Below are positions 1 through 7,308 of a stretch of 29,626 bases of DNA, one piece after another. Each line of letters starts with the position of its first letter. Position 1 is the first letter of the stretch. The position numbers and the translations under genes are program-made. Under the pieces are notes generated by a model. That model was not told the origin of the DNA and ran no database searches. It saw only the letters and a list, made by a program, of their open reading frames with translations. Origin of the DNA: a virus; the IMG/VR virus record IMGVR_UViG_3300046000_002368, positions 1 to 29,626 of that record. One strand, given 5' to 3'.

Positions 1-126
1 ATATATTATTCAGCAAGCATGATAGAATTGATTTTAGAACTTTTAAAAACGAGTGATTTTTACGGTGTTTCTGAAATTGTGGACGTGGCAAAAGGAAAAC
101 ACGAACTAACAGGAAATGTAAAAAAG
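1..126. repeat. Terminal direct repeat, left copy
   Basis: Bases 1-126 are identical to 29497-29622; the copies diverge at position 127 (atat here, tcct at the far end). The repeat carries the start of a small tail-region gene. Because that gene and the 4-nt stop/start overlap before it are intact when the ends are joined, the simplest reading is that the window is a circular or circularly permuted molecule cut at an arbitrary point. A repeat of this size is also what a de Bruijn assembler leaves when it closes a circle. True fixed direct terminal repeats are the less likely alternative. Confidence 0.9.
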
Positions 127-177
127 ATATTTAAACAAGAAATAAGAAAATCCAAATGGCAGAAAAAAGGACGATAG
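19..177 (+). CDS. Small tail-region protein, 52 aa, unknown function
   Basis: An ATG at 19 opens 52 codons ending in TAG at 175-177, in the slot just before the tape measure gene, whose ATG at 156 it overlaps by 22 nt. In the circular molecule its start overlaps the stop of the large tail protein gene (ATGA at 29515-29518), so it is translationally coupled on both sides. The product is mixed helix and charge (MIELILELLKTSDFYGVSEI at the start) with a very basic tail rich in Lys. I recognise no family. Position suggests a tail structural or assembly role; that is inference only. Confidence 0.7.
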   Translation: MIELILELLKTSDFYGVSEIVDVAKGKHELTGNVKKIFKQEIRKSKWQKKGR

Positions 178-2297
178 AATTAGAAATTCAAGACAATAGC
201 AAGAGTTTAAAATCGCAATATAAAGAAGCGATTCAGGAACTTCAGAAAGTTAGTCAACAATACGGTGAGACTTCAGTACAAGCGGTAAAAGCCGCAAGGG
301 CGGCAGCGGAATTAAAAGACCAAATAGGGTTTAGTAAAGATTTAGTAGATTCATTTAATCCAGATGCTAAATTTAATTCGTTAACAAAGTCTTTTGGCGG
401 TGTTTTAGATGGATTCCAAGCGTTTGAGGGCGCGTTAGGATTAGTTGGGGTTGAAGGTGAAGCCGTGCAAAAAACTATGCTTAAAGTACAAAGCGCGATG
501 GCTTTATCTCAAGGTTTGCAAGGATTAGGAGAAGCGAGGGATTCATTTAAACAATTAGGTACGGTTGCGGTAAATGCTTTTAAAGGTATTAAAGGAGCAA
601 TTGCAGCAACTGGTATTGGTTTATTATTAGTTGCGGTTGGTACTTTGTATGCTTATTGGGACGACATAAAAGAAGCCGTTAGCGGTGTTTCAGATGAACA
701 AACCAAATTAAATAAAAAAACGGAAGCTAATTTAAAAGTTGCGGAAGCAAAAGTAGACAGTTTAAACAAACAGGATAATACTTTAAAACTTCAGGGGAAA
801 ACAGAAAAGCAAATATTACAGTATAAAATAACTGAATTAGACACAACAATAAAAATAGCTGAAACAAATTTAACAAATCAAAAAGCTACTAAAAAAGCAC
901 AATACGAAGCTGCAAAAGCAAACAAAGATATTTTAATGGGTATAATTAATTTTATTAATAAACCTTTGAAATTTTTACTTGAAACAGTAGATGCAGTTGG
1001 AAAAGCAATGGGTGAAAATTTTAATTTAATGTTAGTATTTTCAAAACAAGAAAGCGATTTTGCTAATTTATTTTTTAATCCAGATGCAATAAATACTGAA
1101 GGAGATGCAGCAATAAAAGCAGCCGAAGAAAAATTGATTGAAATTAAAAATTCCAGAGATGGTTATCAATTACAAATACAAGCTATTGACCAACAAGCAG
1201 CTAAAAGTTCAGTTAACACCGCAAGCGGAGCGGCAAAAGAAATAAAAGATATTGCATTTGATTTAGAAGAAGAACGGATTCGTTTAATGAAAGACGGACA
1301 ACAAAAAGAATTAGATTCGTTAGCGCTACAATATGCACGTAAAAAAAAGGAAACAGAAAAAGACGAAACAATTTTAGCAAAGGATAAAGAAAAATTATTA
1401 AACGGTTTAATAACGGGGCAAAAATCGGACGAAGCATTAATAAATGAAAAATACAGACTGTTAGAAAAAGAAGCCGCAGCAAAAGCGTTGGAAGATAAAA
1501 TTAAACTTCAGGATGAACAATGGTACGCGCTTCAAAAAATAAAAAATTCACAACAGGAACAAGAACTTTTAGATTTACAAATCGCATACGATAAGGAATA
1601 TGAATTAGCAGTAAATAATGATATTTTACAAAAGGAATTAACGGACAAATTCAATAAAGATTCAGCGGCAATAAATAAAAAATACGCTGATGAAAAAAAG
1701 GCAGCAGATGAAAAAATAGCAGCTGATAAAATAGCAAGCGACGCGGCACAAGATGCAAAAGATTTAGCACGAATACAACAAAAAACGGATTTAGTTTTAA
1801 AGTATGCAAAAACATTTTCAGACGTTTACAGCTCTTTAAATAATTTAATGAATGCTTCAGATAATGAAAGATTAAAAGGCGTAAAAAAAGGATCTAAAGA
1901 AGAAGAAGCTATTAAGAAACAAATGTTTAAACGTGACAAAAAATTACGTATTGTTCAAACGATAATTGACACGGCTTCAAATGTAGTTACTTCAGTTCGT
2001 AACGGTGGTGGTATTCCAACGGGTATTCCGTTCGGTATTGCAGCCGCAGCAATGGGAGGGTTACAAATTGCGGCGATTTCCAAAGCTAAATTTTCAGGTG
2101 AAGACGGAGGAGGAGGGGGTGAAAAACCAACGGCGCCTGGTGGATCCATGACCGCGCAATTTAACACGGTTGGAAATAACGGTATTAATCAATTAGCGCA
2201 ATTACAACAACAACCAACGCAAGCTTACGTAGTTAGCGGTCAAGTAACAAGCCAACAGGCATTAGACAGAAATAGGCAACAGAATTCAAGTTTATAA
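156..2297 (+). CDS. Tail tape measure protein
   Basis: This 713-residue protein is the longest helical protein in the tail block and has the usual tape measure build: a long charged coiled-coil-rich body (roughly residues 1-60, 180-270 and 370-560), a hydrophobic segment near 144-166 (AIAATGIGLLLVAVGTLYAY), a second helical/hydrophobic stretch near 595-640 (VVTSVRNGGGIPTGIPFGIA), then a Gly/Pro-rich and Gln-rich low-complexity end. Tape measure proteins set tail length and are ejected with the DNA; at the rule of thumb of about 1.5 angstrom per residue this would fit a tail near 100 nm. It follows the tail genes across the circular join and precedes the prohead protease. Start at 156 is the first ATG and overlaps the upstream gene. 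No peptidase or transglycosylase motif was seen inside it. Confidence 0.85.
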   Translation: MAEKRTIELEIQDNSKSLKSQYKEAIQELQKVSQQYGETSVQAVKAARAAAELKDQIGFSKDLVDSFNPDAKFNSLTKSFGGVLDGFQAFEGALGLVGVEGEAVQKTMLKVQSAMALSQGLQGLGEARDSFKQLGTVAVNAFKGIKGAIAATGIGLLLVAVGTLYAYWDDIKEAVSGVSDEQTKLNKKTEANLKVAEAKVDSLNKQDNTLKLQGKTEKQILQYKITELDTTIKIAETNLTNQKATKKAQYEAAKANKDILMGIINFINKPLKFLLETVDAVGKAMGENFNLMLVFSKQESDFANLFFNPDAINTEGDAAIKAAEEKLIEIKNSRDGYQLQIQAIDQQAAKSSVNTASGAAKEIKDIAFDLEEERIRLMKDGQQKELDSLALQYARKKKETEKDETILAKDKEKLLNGLITGQKSDEALINEKYRLLEKEAAAKALEDKIKLQDEQWYALQKIKNSQQEQELLDLQIAYDKEYELAVNNDILQKELTDKFNKDSAAINKKYADEKKAADEKIAADKIASDAAQDAKDLARIQQKTDLVLKYAKTFSDVYSSLNNLMNASDNERLKGVKKGSKEEEAIKKQMFKRDKKLRIVQTIIDTASNVVTSVRNGGGIPTGIPFGIAAAAMGGLQIAAISKAKFSGEDGGGGGEKPTAPGGSMTAQFNTVGNNGINQLAQLQQQPTQAYVVSGQVTSQQALDRNRQQNSSL

Positions 2298-2308
2298 GTT
2301 AAAAAGAT

Positions 2309-2911
2309 ATGGAAAAGTTTGAAATAATAGAACTATTAATAGACGAAACAAAAGTAGAAATGGGAATTAATGCCGTTTCAGTTGTTGAAAGTCCTGCGAT
2401 CGAAGAAAACTTTGTAGCGTTAAATAAACACGAAGTAGAATTAAAAGAGGTCGATAACGAAAAGCGTATTTTAATGGGTGCGGCTTTAATTCCAAACAAA
2501 CAAATTTACCGACGTGTTAAGGACAAAGAATTTTACATTTTTTTCAGTGAGGACACGGTTAGAAAAGCAAGCGAACTTTTTTTAATGCGATCAAACCAAA
2601 ACAACGCTACGATCGAACATGAAAAAAAAATGCTCGAGGGAATGTCAGTAATTGAAAGCTGGATCATTGAAGACGAAAAAAAAGACAAATCAAATTTATA
2701 CGGTTTTAATTTACCTAAAGGAACTTGGATGATTTCAATGAAAGTAAACAACGATGAAATTTGGAACAAGGTAAAAGCGGGTGAGGTAAAAGGATTCAGC
2801 ATTGAAGGTTATTTTGTGGACAAATACGAAATGAGTTTACAAGAAAGCGAAGATGAAATAATAATAGAAAAATTAAAAGAACTGATTGTAAATTATGGAA
2901 ACACAAAGTAA
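2309..2911 (+). CDS. Prohead protease, XkdF-like
   Basis: The 200-residue product has the layout of the XkdF-type phage serine protease family, which matures the capsid by cutting scaffold and major capsid protein inside the prohead. Visible hallmarks are a conserved His in NATIEHE (H104), the VIESWIIED strand (E117, S118), then PKGTWMISMKV and the block VKGFSIEGYF with the probable nucleophile Ser164. Length is close to the family norm. It begins 11 nt after the tape measure gene and leads the head block (scaffold candidates, decoration-like protein, capsid), which fits. The catalytic His/Ser assignment is by analogy to the herpesvirus-type prohead protease fold. Not seen: a fused scaffold domain, so scaffold must be separate. 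Confidence 0.8.
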   Translation: MEKFEIIELLIDETKVEMGINAVSVVESPAIEENFVALNKHEVELKEVDNEKRILMGAALIPNKQIYRRVKDKEFYIFFSEDTVRKASELFLMRSNQNNATIEHEKKMLEGMSVIESWIIEDEKKDKSNLYGFNLPKGTWMISMKVNNDEIWNKVKAGEVKGFSIEGYFVDKYEMSLQESEDEIIIEKLKELIVNYGNTK

Positions 2912-3089
2912 AGCAAGTCCACGCGGTGGGAAACGTGGATGTTTATGTCCAAACGGTAGATACAGTTCAAAATGTTGCGACGGTAGTTTACAAGCGCAGG
3001 GAATAGGGCAAACAGCAAGCGTACCGCCACAAAATGTTACAGTAACAGAAACTAACGGAGTACGTGTTACAGTGCGTCAAAACGGCTAA
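2895..3089 (+). CDS. Small Cys-rich protein in head block
   Basis: A 64-residue protein starting inside the end of the protease gene (17-nt overlap). Its N-terminal half is Gly/Arg/Lys rich with four Cys in a compact motif (CLCPNGRYSSKCCDG, C16, C18, C27, C28), followed by a Thr/Val-rich strand region. Two CxC/CC pairs could bind a metal or form disulphides. I do not recognise a named family, but a short Cys-rich gene in this spot, between protease and scaffold, suggests a minor capsid or assembly part. Basic N-terminus could contact DNA. Function unknown. Confidence 0.7.
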   Translation: METQSKASPRGGKRGCLCPNGRYSSKCCDGSLQAQGIGQTASVPPQNVTVTETNGVRVTVRQNG

Positions 3090-3138
3090 AAAGGGAACAA
3101 AACAAAAACGCGAAAGTTAATAAGTTAAATAAAGTAAT

Positions 3139-3528
3139 ATGAATACAAGAAAAACGATTTACGAAATGTTGTTTAAAAACAACGAAACGCAATTAGAAAC
3201 GCATGAAGTAGATTTGGCATTAGCTGATGACATTAAAAAAGCGGTTGATGCTTCAGTAGCGTATAAAGACATACGCCAAAAATCATGGAATAAAGCAAGC
3301 ACCCCGTTAATTGCATTGTTTGATGTTTTACGCGCTGAATTAGGAACGGCACAAAGAGCAATGGCAGGGATTGAAAGTTTAAAAGAAAAAACCAAAGCTT
3401 TAGGAGTTGAAATGCCGGCAAAAATGTTAGCAAACGAAAAAATAATTGGAGATATTTTAAAAACAAGAAAAACAAAAGCAGATCAATTGAAGAAAATTTT
3501 AGATCAAATACCATCTTTAGTAAATTAA
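3139..3528 (+). CDS. Helical head-assembly protein, hypothetical
   Basis: A 129-residue, almost fully alpha-helical protein with heptad-like spacing (for example AVDASVAYKDIRQKSW, then LKEKTKALGVEMPAKML, then ADQLKKILDQI). No catalytic or metal motif is visible. It lies between the protease and an acidic scaffold-like protein with only 2 nt before the next ORF, so it is almost certainly cotranscribed with the head genes. A scaffold, scaffold cofactor or head-vertex component would fit; there is no direct motif evidence. The ATG at 3139 follows an A-rich, SD-less leader typical of this genome. Confidence 0.6.
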   Translation: MNTRKTIYEMLFKNNETQLETHEVDLALADDIKKAVDASVAYKDIRQKSWNKASTPLIALFDVLRAELGTAQRAMAGIESLKEKTKALGVEMPAKMLANEKIIGDILKTRKTKADQLKKILDQIPSLVN

Positions 3529-3530
3529 TT

Positions 3531-4106
3531 ATGAAAAATAGCCTTATAAACCAAATAAAAACTTTACTTGGAATGGAAGTAAAGTTGGAACAAATGATGT
3601 TAGCGGACGGAGTAACAGTTTTAGAAGCTGACGCATTCGAGTCCGAAATGGAAATTGTAATTGTAACGGAAGACGATCAAAAAATACCGGTACCCGTTGG
3701 AGAATACGAAATGGAAGACGGTCGTATTTTAGTAGTAGAAAATGAAGGTATTATTTCCGAAATGAAAGAAATGGAAACGGAAGAGGAAGCGCCGGAAGTT
3801 GAAGAGGAAGTTGAAGTTGAAACGGAAAAGAAAGAAGAAATGGAAACCGCAAAAGCGGCGCCAAAGAAAACTATCGAAAGCGTAGTAAAAGAAACTTTCT
3901 TCGCAGAAATCGAAGCTTTGAAAACTGAAAACGAAATGTTAAAAGCGGAATTAGCAAAAATAAACGAGGTTACAGAAACAGAATTAAGCGAAGTAAAACC
4001 AATTTCTTTTAATCCTGAAAATGACAACCCAATAGAAATTACAAGGTTAGCAAGTAAAAAACCGCGTACAATTATGGATTCAGTTTTAGACAAATTAAGT
4101 AAATAA
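3531..4106 (+). CDS. Probable capsid scaffolding protein
   Basis: The 191-residue product is strongly acidic in the middle (long Glu-rich stretch near residues 80-105) and then has a coiled-coil helix (ETFFAEIEALKTENEMLKAE) and a short basic C-terminus (ending VLDKLSK). A beta-rich N-terminal third (IVIVTEDDQKIPVPVGEYEM) precedes it. Acidic linker, coiled coil and a basic C-terminal helix that can bind capsid subunits are usual for scaffolding proteins, and the gene sits between protease and major capsid. No sequence-specific scaffold signature is known to me here, so this rests on composition and position. It may be cut by the upstream protease. Confidence 0.6.
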   Translation: MKNSLINQIKTLLGMEVKLEQMMLADGVTVLEADAFESEMEIVIVTEDDQKIPVPVGEYEMEDGRILVVENEGIISEMKEMETEEEAPEVEEEVEVETEKKEEMETAKAAPKKTIESVVKETFFAEIEALKTENEMLKAELAKINEVTETELSEVKPISFNPENDNPIEITRLASKKPRTIMDSVLDKLSK

Positions 4107-4126
4107 TAATTTTAAAATAAAAAAAA

Positions 4127-4549
4127 ATGAGTACAACTTTAGTATCGATTTCAAATGACGAATTACGTCAATTAGTTCAAACGCAAGTAATAAGCGCAGC
4201 AACTACATTAACTGCGGCGGATTCAGGAAAACATTTTTCTTTGAATGCAGCAGCAGGCGCACAAATTACTTTGCCAGCGGTAGCAACTTCAGCGGGTTTA
4301 AATTTCCGATTTACAATACAAGTGTTATTTGCCACTACAGCGTGGACAATTAAAGCGGCAACGAATGTTATTCAAGGTGGAGTAATTGTAAATTCAGTTA
4401 ACGTACTTGGTGCAGATGAAAACACGATTACCTTTTCAGCAAGTGCTGACACAGTCGGAGATTTTGTTCAATTACATTGCGACGGTGTTAATTGGTATGT
4501 TTCAGGGGTAGGATCGTCAGCAGGCGCAATTACATTAACAGCAGTTTAA
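4127..4549 (+). CDS. Capsid decoration / head-fibre-like protein
   Basis: This 140-residue protein is beta-rich, Ala/Thr-rich and lacks Cys except one, with a pattern TLTAADSGKHFSLNAAAG then ITLPA, a form seen in phage decoration and fibre domains in which short strands follow 'itLPa...G..y.f' motifs. It immediately precedes the major capsid gene by 18 nt, the usual position for a decoration protein. The C-terminal part (VQLHCDGVNWYVSGVGSSAG) is again a strand-loop-strand unit common in phage surface proteins. It would bind the outside of the shell after expansion. Family assignment is from pattern only. Confidence 0.55.
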   Translation: MSTTLVSISNDELRQLVQTQVISAATTLTAADSGKHFSLNAAAGAQITLPAVATSAGLNFRFTIQVLFATTAWTIKAATNVIQGGVIVNSVNVLGADENTITFSASADTVGDFVQLHCDGVNWYVSGVGSSAGAITLTAV

Positions 4550-4567
4550 TCTTTAAAAATTTATATA

Positions 4568-5518
4568 ATGAAAAACATTAATTTAAGTACAACAACGTCA
4601 ATTACAACGACGTATGCCGGAGAATCGGCAGGAAAATACATTGCTGCGGCTTTGTTAAGCGCACCAACTTTAGAAAAAGGTGGTATTACAATAATGCCTA
4701 ACGTAAAGTTCAAACAAGTTATTAAAAGAGTAGCTACGGACGATATTATTAGAAACGCAACTTGTGATTTTGATCCAACAAGTACAGTTACATTAACTGA
4801 AAAAATTCTTCAACCGGAATCGTTTCAAGTAAATTTACAACTTTGTAAAACCGACTTTAGATCTGATTGGGATGCGATCCAAATGGGATATTCAGCATTC
4901 GACGTATTGCCAAAATCATTTGCAGATTTCTTAATCGCGCATGCTGCTGAAAAAGTTGCTGCAGGTATGGAAACTTCGATTTGGTCAGGTGTTAATTCAA
5001 CTGCAGGACAATTTGCAGGTATAATGACACAATTGGACGTTGATACAGCTTTACCAGCAGGTCAAAAAATTGCAGGTACTACTGTAACGGCTGCAAACGT
5101 TATTACAGAATTAGGTTTAATGATTGATGCTTTACCAGCGGCTTTGTACGGTAAAGAAGATTTAACTTTGTATGTTTCCAATAACATTTATAGATCTTAT
5201 GTACGTGCATTGGGCGGTTTTGCTGCAGCTGGTGTTGGTGCAAACGGTTACGACAATAAAGGAACAAACCAAGTATTGAATGATTTGTATTTTGACGGTG
5301 TTAAAATATTTTTAGCTAACGGATTAGCTTCAAACACTGCATTATTAGCTCAAACTTCAAACTTGTTTTTTGCGACTGGTTTAATGAATGACATGAATGA
5401 AGTTCGTGTAATTGATATGGCAGAAAATGACGGATCTCAGAACGTTAGGGTAATAATGAGATTTACTGCAGATGTTAAATACGGATTTGCTTCGGATGTT
5501 GTTTCTTACGGAATTTAA
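4568..5518 (+). CDS. Major capsid protein, HK97-fold
   Basis: The 316-residue product has the length and pattern of HK97-fold major capsid proteins of this phage group: a flexible Thr-rich N-terminus, a strand-rich E-loop-like part (residues 40-90), a helical P-domain stretch (VLPKSFADFLIAHAAEKVAA, about 116-135), and C-terminal strands (VRVIMRFTADVKYGFASDV). Codon use looks well adapted and a strong intrinsic terminator follows directly, as expected for the most abundant virion protein. The upstream genes (protease, scaffold candidate, decoration-like protein) supply the assembly context. No covalent cross-linking residues can be asserted from sequence alone. Confidence 0.85.
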   Translation: MKNINLSTTTSITTTYAGESAGKYIAAALLSAPTLEKGGITIMPNVKFKQVIKRVATDDIIRNATCDFDPTSTVTLTEKILQPESFQVNLQLCKTDFRSDWDAIQMGYSAFDVLPKSFADFLIAHAAEKVAAGMETSIWSGVNSTAGQFAGIMTQLDVDTALPAGQKIAGTTVTAANVITELGLMIDALPAALYGKEDLTLYVSNNIYRSYVRALGGFAAAGVGANGYDNKGTNQVLNDLYFDGVKIFLANGLASNTALLAQTSNLFFATGLMNDMNEVRVIDMAENDGSQNVRVIMRFTADVKYGFASDVVSYGI

Positions 5519-5553
5519 TTTTTAAAAAAATAATATTCTATAAACTAAATACA

Positions 5554-5586
5554 AAGGGTGGTGAAATATACGCCACCCTTTTTTTT
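5554..5586 (+). terminator. Intrinsic terminator after major capsid gene
   Basis: Stem AAGGGTGGTG (5554-5563) pairs with CGCCACCCTT (5571-5580), ten pairs with one G-U, around a 7-nt loop, followed by a T run to 5586. It lies 35 nt after the capsid stop and 23 nt before the next start, so it would cap the head transcript or attenuate expression between capsid and tail tube. Confidence 0.9.
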
Positions 5587-5609
5587 GTTAAACATTAAAA
5601 ACTAAAAAT

Positions 5610-6176
5610 ATGAGCTGCGATATAGCAAACGGAAGATTGGAAGCGTGCAAAGATGCGATTTCAGGATTATTAAATATCTACTTTATAAATTACGGTGCTT
5701 TAGAAATACAAGAAGTAAATTATGATGCAACAAATACAGATGTTATTGAAACATGGCCTCCTGCTGCAAGACTTTCTTTGTATAAATACGAATTGAAAGG
5801 AGCAAACGGATTCGAACAAACTATTCAAACGTCAAGAGACAACGGAACGACTTTCTTTGAACAAGTATTAACAGTACAATTAAAAAGACAAGACGCTGCA
5901 ACGCATAAAAACGTTAAAATGTTAGCGTACGGACGTCCAAGAATTGTTGTTGAAACAAGAGACCACCAATACTTTTTAGCTGGTTTAGATCAAGGTTGTG
6001 ACGTTACTGCAGGTACTGTTTCAAGTGGTACTGCAATGGGTGATTTTAACGGTTACAATTTAACTTTTACCGGTATGGAAAAATTACCGGCTAATTTCTT
6101 AGAATGTACAACCGAAGCTGGTTTACAGGCTGTATTTAATGACGGTACGGACGATGCCTTAATAGTTACTTCGTAA
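5610..6176 (+). CDS. Putative major tail (tube) protein
   Basis: The 188-residue product is beta-rich with one short Cys-containing N-terminal helix (MSCDIANGRLEACKDAISG) and a repeated strand pattern through the body (TFFEQVLTVQLKRQDAATHK). Size, single-gene transcription unit between two terminators, and lack of any enzyme motif fit an abundant structural protein, and the tail tube protein is otherwise missing from the genome. Similar short proteins with this N-terminal pattern are familiar to me from Bacteroidetes siphophages, but I cannot name a Pfam entry. Alternatives are a second head or neck protein. Mass spectrometry of virions would settle it. Confidence 0.5.
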   Translation: MSCDIANGRLEACKDAISGLLNIYFINYGALEIQEVNYDATNTDVIETWPPAARLSLYKYELKGANGFEQTIQTSRDNGTTFFEQVLTVQLKRQDAATHKNVKMLAYGRPRIVVETRDHQYFLAGLDQGCDVTAGTVSSGTAMGDFNGYNLTFTGMEKLPANFLECTTEAGLQAVFNDGTDDALIVTS

Positions 6177-6197
6177 TTAAATATTACTTTATAAATT

Positions 6198-6225
6198 ACC
6201 CCTGCTATTTTAGTGGGGGTTTTTT
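6198..6225 (+). terminator. Intrinsic terminator after putative tail tube gene
   Basis: Stem ACCCCTGCT (6198-6206) pairs with AGTGGGGGT (6212-6220), nine pairs with two G-U, loop ATTTT, followed by Ts to 6225. It sits 21 nt after the stop at 6176 and 7 nt before the stop of the opposing HNH gene. The minus-strand side has no clean T run, so it is mainly a + strand terminator. Confidence 0.85.
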
Positions 6226-6232
6226 ATTTGGA

Positions 6233-6907
6233 TCAAAACTTTATGCCATCCATAAATTTCAAAAACTTTTTATCTTTTGTTTTATCAAACCTACCTTTAC
6301 ATAAATTTTCAAAATTTGTTACTATTTGTAAATTTTCTATTTTATTATTAAGTTTATTTCCATCAATATGATCAATAACTAATTTATGATTTTGTGGAAT
6401 ATGATTTAAATAAGTTATAGCCATTAATTGATGAACGCGCCATTCTTTTTTAATTGAAACAACTTCATACCCGTAATAATTAATTCTTTTTTTAATTATT
6501 TTATGATTTAATTTTGAATTCTTAAAATATTTAGAAAAAGGTTCTATTTTTATTATATCTACATTGTCATTAATCAAACATAAATTTTCTTTATTTTCTT
6601 TAATTGGCAAAATTTTATACCCTTTATTTATTAAATATTCAGTATGTTTTTGTTTTTCAATCAAGTATTTATTTTTAAAAATATTTTGTCGATTTTTATT
6701 ATACAATTGATTTTTTTCAAAATTTTTAATAGTTCTTATTTTTTCAAGTTCAATATTTCTTGGAGGTCTATTTTTTTTAACACAATCTTTGCAATTATGT
6801 TTTAATTTATCTTTCCTTGAATTATCTATATTAAATAATACTTTTAATTTATTCTGCTTACAACCGCTACACTTTTTTAAATCATTTAAATTTTTCATAT
6901 ACAACAT
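6233..6907 (-). CDS. HNH homing endonuclease, free-standing, antisense
   Basis: This 224-residue protein is the only minus-strand gene. An N-terminal zinc-ribbon-like part (C13, C16, C39, C42) is followed by a Lys/Asn-rich linker and a C-terminal HNH nuclease core: VHQLMAITYL with H159, then KLVIDHIDGNKLNNKIENLQ with D179-H180 and N188. This is the HNH_3-type core used by phage homing enzymes that cut intronless or intron-bearing neighbours. The gene is even richer in A+T than its surroundings, sits right after a terminator and has its own Bacteroidetes-type promoter, all signs of a mobile insertion. ATG at 6907 or the in-frame ATG at 6898 could start it. It separates the tail tube gene from the portal block. 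Confidence 0.85.
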   Translation of the reverse strand: MLYMKNLNDLKKCSGCKQNKLKVLFNIDNSRKDKLKHNCKDCVKKNRPPRNIELEKIRTIKNFEKNQLYNKNRQNIFKNKYLIEKQKHTEYLINKGYKILPIKENKENLCLINDNVDIIKIEPFSKYFKNSKLNHKIIKKRINYYGYEVVSIKKEWRVHQLMAITYLNHIPQNHKLVIDHIDGNKLNNKIENLQIVTNFENLCKGRFDKTKDKKFLKFMDGIKF

Positions 6908-6920
6908 TTATTAATGGGAA

Positions 6921-6949
6921 CAAATATACAAAAAAAACTTTTGCTACAA
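6921..6949 (-). promoter_or_regulatory. Promoter of the antisense HNH gene
   Basis: On the minus strand, TTG (6947-6949) is followed after 18 nt by TATATTTG (6921-6928), an exact match to the Bacteroidetes -33 TTG / -7 TAnnTTTG pattern. Transcription would begin near 6914-6917, about 10 nt before the first ATG at 6907. Confidence 0.75.
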
Positions 6950-6975
6950 AATTGTTATTTTACCGTTATACTAAT

Positions 6976-7308
6976 ATGATTGTTTTAACAACTGAATTAA
7001 CGCCACAAACATTTAACTTTATTCCACGAAGTTCAACTTTTGATTTAGTTCAAATTACAGATGAATTAACAAACAAAACAGTAGTAATTGATACGTACAC
7101 TTTTACGGAAGGGGATTATTACAGTACGTTGGAATCGGAATTTAATTTAGTAGAAAATCGTTTCTACATTTTGACAATTAAAAATGGATCGGCAACAGTT
7201 TACAAAGACAAAATATTTTGTACTAATCAAAGTTTGGTTACATTTTCCGTAAATAACGGGCAATATGTTTCAAACAGTACAACAAATGAATTTATAGTTT
7301 ATGAATAA
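6976..7308 (+). CDS. Small beta-rich structural protein before portal
   Basis: The 110-residue product (start ATG 6976; a TTG at 6952 would add eight codons but has little support) is made of short strands (TYTFTEGDYYSTLESEF, FYILTIKNGSATVYKDKIFC). No catalytic motif is visible. It overlaps the portal start by 8 nt, so it is translated with it. The spacing and coupling suggest a virion part or a portal/tail accessory. I have seen similar short proteins next to structural genes in Bacteroidetes phages but cannot name a family. After the HNH insertion this is the first gene of the portal-to-lysis block. Confidence 0.65.
   Translation: MIVLTTELTPQTFNFIPRSSTFDLVQITDELTNKTVVIDTYTFTEGDYYSTLESEFNLVENRFYILTIKNGSATVYKDKIFCTNQSLVTFSVNNGQYVSNSTTNEFIVYE

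Noticed and set aside
3677-4093. Minus-strand frame of 138 codons opposite the scaffold candidate
   Set aside because: Its Ser/Phe/Ile-rich composition is the mirror of the Glu/Lys-rich + strand gene; it has no start context or neighbours and is a shadow frame.
5519-6232. Bidirectional termination between the tail tube gene and the HNH gene
   Set aside because: The hairpin at 6198-6220 has a T run only on the + strand side; on the minus strand the sequence after the hairpin is mixed A/T.
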